Source of the DNA: Chitinophagaceae bacterium UBA3961
GTDB taxonomy: Bacteria; Bacteroidota; Bacteroidia; Chitinophagales; Chitinophagaceae
DNA: 19,791 nt
Assembly (NCBI GenBank): GCA_002385265.1
Contig: DGDD01000250.1
Coordinates: 1-19,791, forward strand
Reading direction: 5' to 3'
Below the pieces are notes generated by a model, which saw only the letters and a list, made by a program, of their open reading frames with translations, searched no databases and was not told where the DNA came from. This document shows positions 15,152 through 19,791 of the stretch, one piece after another. Made by a program: the position numbers and the translations under genes. Positions within the stretch are counted from its first letter, which is position 1. Each line of letters starts with the position of its first letter.

Positions 15152-15484
15152 TTAAACTGCAAATGAAGTACCGCAGCCACAGGTTTTAGAGGCATTTGGG
15201 TTATTGAACACAAAACCGCGGGCGTTCAAGCCATCTTGCCAATCAACTTCCATTCCCATCAAATAGATTCCGTGGGCCTTGTTCATTATAAAACTCAGTC
15301 CTTCGAATTCGAACTGTTCGTCATTTTCTTCTTTCTTATCGAAACCTAGTACATAGGTCATACCGGAGCAACCACCACCTTTTACGCCAACGCGGAGGTA
15401 TTCAGTTGTGTTGAAGCCCGGTGCCGCCATTAAACGTTTGATTTCGTTGATGGCATTTTCTGTAAAAGCTATCGGAGCCGTCAT
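15152..15484 (-). CDS. IscA/SufA/HesB-type iron-sulfur cluster assembly protein
   Basis: This 110-residue cytoplasmic protein belongs to the A-type carriers that pass Fe-S clusters to target enzymes. The three cluster-binding cysteines are present: Cys39 in GGGCSGMTY, and Cys102 and Cys104 in TCGCGTSF near the C-terminus, with the family's spacing of about 62 residues. ATG 15484 (MTAPIAFTENA) gives the normal length; an in-frame ATG at 15496 would add MELT and is also possible. The reading frame stays open to 15622, but that would add an unrelated 46-residue extension upstream of the promoter. No other isc or suf gene is adjacent. It ends at the terminator shared with the efflux operon. Confidence 0.94.
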   Translation of the reverse strand: MTAPIAFTENAINEIKRLMAAPGFNTTEYLRVGVKGGGCSGMTYVLGFDKKEENDEQFEFEGLSFIMNKAHGIYLMGMEVDWQDGLNARGFVFNNPNASKTCGCGTSFAV

Positions 15485-15511
15485 CGTAAGTTCCATACAC
15501 TCAAATTTTGA

Positions 15512-15541
15512 CAAAATTACAAAGTATTTCGCAGATTCAAA
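15512..15541 (-). promoter_or_regulatory. Promoter of the iscA-like gene, overlapped by a palindrome
   Basis: Read on the minus strand: TTTG (15541-15538), 18 bases, then TAATTTTG (15519-15512), an exact -7 element. The -33 box lies inside a perfect inverted repeat, GCAGATT-CAA-AATCTGC (15531-15547), a possible repressor site. The likely start is about 20 bases before ATG 15484. Confidence 0.66.
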
Positions 15542-15630
15542 ATCTGCTAAATTTCCGTCAATTAGTTGATTTATACTCAATAAGTTCCGCTTACAATCGT
15601 TAATTTTACCATACAAAATCATCCTATTTT

Positions 15631-16164
15631 ATGACCACGGAACAAATGATCTGGGCGATATTGATTGCTTTTGCTATTGGAGGTGCGTTTCTTTACTTCC
15701 AATTGAAGCTCAGAAAAGATCTAAAACAAGAGCATTTAGAGCAACTGAATGCCCAGAACAGTCCTAAAGAAAAAGCCTCTTCCAACATGCAATTACAGGC
15801 GTATGAACGCTTGATTCTTCTGATTGACCGTATTTCACTTCCCAACCTCATTACTCGTGTGAATCAACCCGGGCTGAGTTTAAAGGAAATGCAATTATTA
15901 TTGACTCAAACCATTCGCCAGGAATTCGATTATAACATTACCCAACAGATCTATGTAAGTCAAGAAGCTTGGGATGCCGTAAAAAACATGAAAGATCAAA
16001 ACATTTTGATCATCAACCAGGTGGCAGGATTTATGCCGGCAGAAGCCAGCGGAACAGACTTAGCCAAGGCGATTCTTGAAATGGTGATGAATAATCCGAA
16101 AGTTTCCTTGCAGGAAGTAGTAAGTGAAGCATTGACTTTTGAAGCTAAAAAGCTTTTGAAATAG
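15631..16164 (+). CDS. Conserved-looking membrane-anchored protein, function unknown
   Basis: This 177-residue protein has one N-terminal transmembrane helix (about 6-24, IWAILIAFAIGGAFLYFQ), a charged Lys/Glu linker (25-50), and a globular cytoplasmic part (about 55-177) that looks mostly helical, containing SLPNLITRVN, an I-R-Q-E-F-D-Y-N-I-T-Q-Q-I-Y-V segment and a Lys-rich C-terminal helix. I do not recognise a named domain. The N-terminus suggests it is tethered to the inner membrane facing the cytoplasm. The mutase gene starts 24 bp downstream on the same strand, so the two are probably co-transcribed, though this does not prove a shared function. The promoter is unclear; TAATTTTA at 15601-15608 is a weak candidate. 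Confidence 0.85.
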   Translation: MTTEQMIWAILIAFAIGGAFLYFQLKLRKDLKQEHLEQLNAQNSPKEKASSNMQLQAYERLILLIDRISLPNLITRVNQPGLSLKEMQLLLTQTIRQEFDYNITQQIYVSQEAWDAVKNMKDQNILIINQVAGFMPAEASGTDLAKAILEMVMNNPKVSLQEVVSEALTFEAKKLLK

Positions 16165-16188
16165 ATTCTCATTCCAAAATTGTTGTTT

Positions 16189-17745
16189 ATGAGCGGCACT
16201 CAACGTTTTACGGACAGTGGTATTGAAATCAAGGAATTGTACAATCAGCATCCCGACTTGGGCTATCTCAGTTCTCCGGGGCAGTATCCCTATACAAGAG
16301 GCGTTCAACCCGATATGTACCGTGGGAAGCTGTGGACGATGCGTCAGTACGCCGGCTTCAGTACTGCCGAAGAAAGCAATGAACGGTATCATTACCTTTT
16401 GAAACAAGGGGTGAACGGGCTGAGTGTTGCATTCGACCTCCCTACTCAAATAGGATACGATAGCGACCATGAACTCTCCGAAGGAGAAGTAGGAAAAGTG
16501 GGAGTTGCCATTGATAGCATTGAAGACATGCAGCGCCTTTTCAAAGGAATCAAGCTGGAAGAAGTTTCAACTTCTATGACCATCAATGCAACGGGTTATA
16601 TTTTACTTGCTTTCTATGTAGCACTTGCCAAACAACAAGGAGCTGACCTCAAGAAGATCAGCGGAACCATTCAAAACGACATCTTAAAAGAATACGCTGC
16701 CAGAGGAACCTATATCTATCCTCCCAAACCCTCCATGCGCATCATTACCGATATCTTTCAATGGTGCAGTCAGGAAGTGCCAAAATGGAACACCATTTCA
16801 ATTTCGGGATATCATATTCGTGAAGCAGGAAGTACGGCTGTTCAAGAAATCGCCTTTACACTCAGTAACGGAAAAGCATATGTTCAAGCCGCTCTCGAAA
16901 AGGGGTTGGATATTAATGTGTTTGGAAAAAGATTGAGTTTCTTCTTTAATGCGCATAACAATTTATTTGAGGAAGTAGCAAAATTTCGTGCGGCAAGAAT
17001 GATGTGGGCGCAAATCATGAAAGAGTTAGGCGCCACCGATCCCAAAGCCATGATGCTTCGTTTTCATACTCAAACGGGCGGAAGTACATTAACAGCGCAA
17101 CAGCCATTGAACAATATCAGCAGAGTAACCATTCAAACATTAGCAGCAGTTTTGGGTGGAACGCAAAGCTTGCATACCAATGGTTACGATGAAGCGCTCA
17201 GTTTACCTACCGAAGAGGCTGCTCGCATTGCGCTCAGAACGCAGCAGATTGTAGCGTTTGAAAGCGGGGCTCCTGATACAGTTGATCCATTAGCGGGAAG
17301 CTATTTCATTGAACAATTGACCAGTGAAATTGCACAAAAGGCTTGGGATCTGATCCATAAAATAGATGCAATGGGCGGCAGCGTTAGCGCCATTGAGCAA
17401 GGCTTTATTCAAAACGAAATTGCCCGAAGCGCTTATGAATACCAACGTCAAATTGAATCAAAAGAAAAAATAATAGTGGGAGTGAATTCCTTTCAAGTAA
17501 ATGATGAAAGCCCCATTCCTATCTTAAAAGTAGACGACTCCATTCGAACTGTTCAAATACAGAAATTGGAGGCTTTGCGCAGTCAGCGTGATCCTGCAAA
17601 AATTGATCAATTGTTACAAATCCTAAATGATAAGGCTGTGAGCGGAGAAAACATCATGCCAGCTGTTTTAGAAGCCGTTGAGCATAAATGTACGTTGGGA
17701 GAAATTGCAGATGAATTGAGGACGGTGTTTGGGGAATACAGGTAA
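16189..17745 (+). CDS. Methylmalonyl-CoA mutase, catalytic (large-subunit) domain only
   Basis: This 518-residue protein is the TIM-barrel substrate-binding part of an adenosylcobalamin-dependent acyl-CoA mutase, which converts methylmalonyl-CoA to succinyl-CoA or a related pair. It contains [43 protein letters not shown] and [10 protein letters not shown]. Tyr54, Arg172, Tyr208 and His209 line up without gaps with Tyr89, Arg207, Tyr243 and His244 of the Propionibacterium enzyme. Tyr and Arg at the first two positions mark methylmalonyl-CoA specificity; isobutyryl-CoA mutases have Phe and Gln. The C-terminal B12-binding domain (DxHxxG) of full-length enzymes is absent, so a separate small subunit is expected; none is in the window. 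The start is ATG 16189, not the in-frame TTG at 16180. Confidence 0.93.
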   Translation: MSGTQRFTDSGIEIKELYNQHPDLGYLSSPGQYPYTRGVQPDMYRGKLWTMRQYAGFSTAEESNERYHYLLKQGVNGLSVAFDLPTQIGYDSDHELSEGEVGKVGVAIDSIEDMQRLFKGIKLEEVSTSMTINATGYILLAFYVALAKQQGADLKKISGTIQNDILKEYAARGTYIYPPKPSMRIITDIFQWCSQEVPKWNTISISGYHIREAGSTAVQEIAFTLSNGKAYVQAALEKGLDINVFGKRLSFFFNAHNNLFEEVAKFRAARMMWAQIMKELGATDPKAMMLRFHTQTGGSTLTAQQPLNNISRVTIQTLAAVLGGTQSLHTNGYDEALSLPTEEAARIALRTQQIVAFESGAPDTVDPLAGSYFIEQLTSEIAQKAWDLIHKIDAMGGSVSAIEQGFIQNEIARSAYEYQRQIESKEKIIVGVNSFQVNDESPIPILKVDDSIRTVQIQKLEALRSQRDPAKIDQLLQILNDKAVSGENIMPAVLEAVEHKCTLGEIADELRTVFGEYR

Positions 17746-17770
17746 GAATTAAGAGTTAAGAATTAAGAAT
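17743..17770 (+). repeat. Heptanucleotide tandem repeat (TAAGAAT) starting in the mutase stop codon
   Basis: Four 7-bp units: TAAGAAT, TAAGAGT, TAAGAAT, TAAGAAT. The first three bases of the array are the TAA stop codon of the mutase gene. The array runs straight into GGAACAGCC. Confidence 0.85.
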
Positions 17771-17831
17771 GGAACAGCCAGGGTAATTAATAATTAATAA
17801 GTAATAATTAATAATGGAACAGCCGGGGAAA
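17768..17831 (+). repeat. Pair of 19-bp direct repeats
   Basis: AATGGAACAGCCAGGGTAA (17768-17786) and AATGGAACAGCCGGGGAAA (17813-17831) differ at two positions and lie 45 bp apart. Each directly follows a heptanucleotide array, so the composite unit is array plus GGAACAGCC(A/G)GGG, present twice. Confidence 0.85.
17784..17815 (+). repeat. Heptanucleotide tandem repeat (TAATTAA)
   Basis: Four 7-bp units: TAATTAA, TAATTAA, TAAGTAA, TAATTAA, then a partial TAAT. It lies between the two copies of GGAACAGCC. From here to 17998 I see no gene, clear terminator or further repeat. Confidence 0.82.
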
Positions 17832-17998
17832 TAGTTGGTTAATTAGGGAGTTTGTGAATTTGGGAATGAAATACAGAGAAAGAACAGGGGGGAAAAGCAA
17901 AAGAATATTTAGAGATGAGAGATGGGGATTATGCTCAAGAGTGAGAACAACTCTCAAGTTCAGAGCAATGTGGCCGGTATCTGTTTACAATCCTGAAA

Positions 17999-19791
17999 CT
18001 AGAATTTGAAGTTGAGTGTTGCAGTAGGGATTACGGGGAAGAGGGATACTTGACGAGCATCTACTTTTAATGTTCCGTCGTAAGGACTTCCCGACTGATT
18101 GAAATAAATGAAATAAGGGTTCATACGATTGTAGGCATTGTATACACTGAACACCCAATAGTGAGAATACCAATGTTTCTTCTTTGGAATAGGCGTATAT
18201 GTTGCTGAGAAATCGAGGCGATGATAAGCCGGTAGTCTGTAAGCATTCACTTTACTGTATTCCTGCGTAAGCACTCCATTTACTATATAAAATCGCTCAG
18301 GCAGCGTGGTAGCATTTCCAGTGCCGTAAACAAAAACTCCCGACAATTTCCATTTTTTATTCACTTCGTATATAGTCACCAAACTTAGGTCGTGGCGACG
18401 ATCGTATTTTGCCGGATAGGTAGCCCCACCATTCAATTGTGCGAATTTGCGATTGGTCCAACTCAAGGTATAGCCCAACCATCCGGTGAACTTACCTCTT
18501 GCTTTGTTGATGTAAAATTCAGCACCATAGCTCCATCCCTTTCCAAATATGAACTCTTCCTCTGGATCCTTTAAACTTTGTGTGTAGCCTTCCCTGTATT
18601 CAATTTGATTGTCCATTTTCTTATAGTACAATTCAACAGAGGTCTCCCACATATTGTTATTAAAATTCCTGAAATAGCCTGCTGCATAGAGCCATCCAAT
18701 TTGAGGCTTTACCCGATACGTACTCGGAACCCAAAGATCAGTGGGTAATGTTGAACCGGCATTGCTTACTAAATGGATGTACTGGAGATTTCGAGTAATA
18801 GAAGCCTTAATAGAGCTTTCATCAGTTAGTGTATAGCGGAGTGTTAATCGAGGTTCCAATCCACCGTATTGTTGAATCGCCTTACCTCTTCCATAATAGG
18901 TGCTATCGGTTTTGTTACCGTTTACATCTTTCTCGAAAACCGTATAAGGTCCCATTTGAGTGAAACTGCTGTAGCGAAGACCCGAACTCACTTTTAGTTT
19001 ATCGGTTGCATCCCAATCGTGTTGAATATACAGTCCTGCTTCACCCGCATATTTCGTGCCTTCATTATTCGGAGTGAATTGAGTGGAACCTTGACTACCG
19101 CTTACTACATTAGGGGTAAATTTATGATAGGTGTACTGAACACCGTATTTGATCTTGTGTTGAGGTGCAGGGTAATAATCAAAATCCACTTTACCAGAAA
19201 GATCACGAATACCAGAATTCAAACTAATGTTGAAATCATTCTGCGCACCTGAGAACGTAAAAAAGTAATCGTTGTAAACTAAGGTTGTATTGGAGAAAAG
19301 CTTTTTGTTGAAAACGTGATTCCATCTAACCGTACCGGTAGCATTTCCCCAAGGAATATTTGCCTTGAACGACTGACCTGAATTATTGAAGGTGAACACA
19401 TCTCGTCCAAAATAGCCACTTATAAACAAGCGGTCCTTATCGCTGAATTTGTAGTTCACTTTCGTGTTCAAATCGTAGAAATAATAGCCCGAACCGTAGA
19501 AATCGCTTGTTTTAGGAATGAATGGTTTTGCGAGTACATCGATATATGTTCTTCTGGCAGAAATGATATAGGAAGCTTTGTCTTTTTTCAATGGTCCTTG
19601 AATACTCAAACGCGACGCAATGGCACCAATTCCTCCCTCTACTTCAGTTTTCTTCATATTTCCATCTTTCATTGCCACATCTAAAACGGAGGAGATACGG
19701 CCTCCGTATTGGGCAGGCATGCCTCCTTTTATAATGGAGGTATTCTTGATGGCATCCGAATTAAAAATGGAAAAGAAACCAAATAAGTGAC
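17999..19791 (-). CDS. TonB-dependent outer-membrane receptor, N-terminus outside the window
   Basis: The reading frame is open to the right edge, so the 573 residues after the Met codon at 19720 are not the whole protein; 23 more residues are encoded at 19790-19721. That extra part (HLFGFFSIFNSDAI, IKGG) together with PAQYGGRISSVLDV is the end of the plug domain of Bacteroidota TonB-dependent receptors. The rest alternates aromatic strands and loops, as expected for the 22-strand barrel, with YAGEAGLYIQHDWDATDKLKVSSGLRYS and a GAEFYINKARGKFTGWLGYTLSWT strand region. It ends in LNFKF, with a terminal Phe typical of outer-membrane barrels. It imports an unknown ligand using energy from TonB. 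No SusD-like partner follows on the minus strand. Confidence 0.94.
   Translation of the reverse strand, partial: HLFGFFSIFNSDAIKNTSIIKGGMPAQYGGRISSVLDVAMKDGNMKKTEVEGGIGAIASRLSIQGPLKKDKASYIISARRTYIDVLAKPFIPKTSDFYGSGYYFYDLNTKVNYKFSDKDRLFISGYFGRDVFTFNNSGQSFKANIPWGNATGTVRWNHVFNKKLFSNTTLVYNDYFFTFSGAQNDFNISLNSGIRDLSGKVDFDYYPAPQHKIKYGVQYTYHKFTPNVVSGSQGSTQFTPNNEGTKYAGEAGLYIQHDWDATDKLKVSSGLRYSSFTQMGPYTVFEKDVNGNKTDSTYYGRGKAIQQYGGLEPRLTLRYTLTDESSIKASITRNLQYIHLVSNAGSTLPTDLWVPSTYRVKPQIGWLYAAGYFRNFNNNMWETSVELYYKKMDNQIEYREGYTQSLKDPEEEFIFGKGWSYGAEFYINKARGKFTGWLGYTLSWTNRKFAQLNGGATYPAKYDRRHDLSLVTIYEVNKKWKLSGVFVYGTGNATTLPERFYIVNGVLTQEYSKVNAYRLPAYHRLDFSATYTPIPKKKHWYSHYWVFSVYNAYNRMNPYFIYFNQSGSPYDGTLKVDARQVSLFPVIPTATLNFKF

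Noticed and set aside
15485..15622. N-terminal extension of the IscA-like protein to an ATG at 15622
   Set aside because: The extra residues have no counterpart in the family and would span the consensus promoter at 15512-15541.
17743..17831. CRISPR array
   Set aside because: The repeats are 7-bp tandem units and one 19-bp pair without regular spacers, and no cas gene is present.
17937..17960. CTCAAGAG and CTCTCAAG near the end of the receptor gene as a terminator
   Set aside because: The copies do not pair as an inverted repeat of useful length and no T-run follows on the minus strand.
17999..19720. Treating Met at 19720 as the start of the TonB-dependent receptor
   Set aside because: The frame is open to the window edge and the codons before 19720 encode conserved plug-domain residues, so the gene is truncated by the window, not started there.

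Overview
The window looks like a chromosomal segment of a Bacteroidota bacterium, probably close to the Chitinophagaceae. The signs are a fused SecD-SecF protein, a TonB-dependent receptor with the Bacteroidota-type plug motif, almost no Shine-Dalgarno sequences, lipoproteins with short lipoboxes, and many copies of the phylum's -7 promoter element TAnnTTTG. The best promoter, in front of a tRNA-Lys, is an exact TTTG-N19-TATTTTTG.

Layout. Positions 1-1165 (minus) hold the first codons of an RND pump permease and its complete periplasmic adaptor lipoprotein, one efflux operon cut by the left edge. Positions 1296-1709 (minus) encode a small unknown lipoprotein, followed by tRNA-Lys(TTT) with its own promoter and terminator (1821-2007). 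Positions 2097-6969 (plus) are housekeeping: an SDR oxidoreductase, a SAM-hydrolase (DUF62) family protein whose family catalytic residues appear to be replaced, and the SecDF translocase subunit, closed by a bidirectional terminator. A small exported Lys/His-rich protein lies at 7044-7265 (minus).

Positions 7456-15035 (plus) are the centrepiece: a two-component system (histidine kinase and OmpR-type regulator) followed by a complete tripartite heavy-metal-type RND efflux operon (outer-membrane channel, adaptor lipoprotein, CzcA-like permease). Helically phased TTAAC repeats lie both before the kinase gene and before the channel gene. This suggests the regulator controls its own operon and the pump. 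The channel gene's start codon sits between two perfect inverted repeats, one of them a 13-bp hairpin inside the signal-peptide codons.

Positions 15038-17998 hold a heptanucleotide repeat array and a bidirectional terminator after the pump, an IscA/SufA-type Fe-S protein (minus), an unknown membrane-anchored protein, and a methylmalonyl-CoA mutase catalytic subunit lacking the B12-binding domain. Two further heptanucleotide arrays start exactly at the mutase stop codon. From 17999 to the right edge (minus) lies most of a TonB-dependent receptor whose N-terminus is outside the window.

No CRISPR array, insertion sequence, phage gene or rRNA was seen, and no stretch of 300 bases or more lacks a gene. 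All family assignments come from reading motifs, not from database searches.
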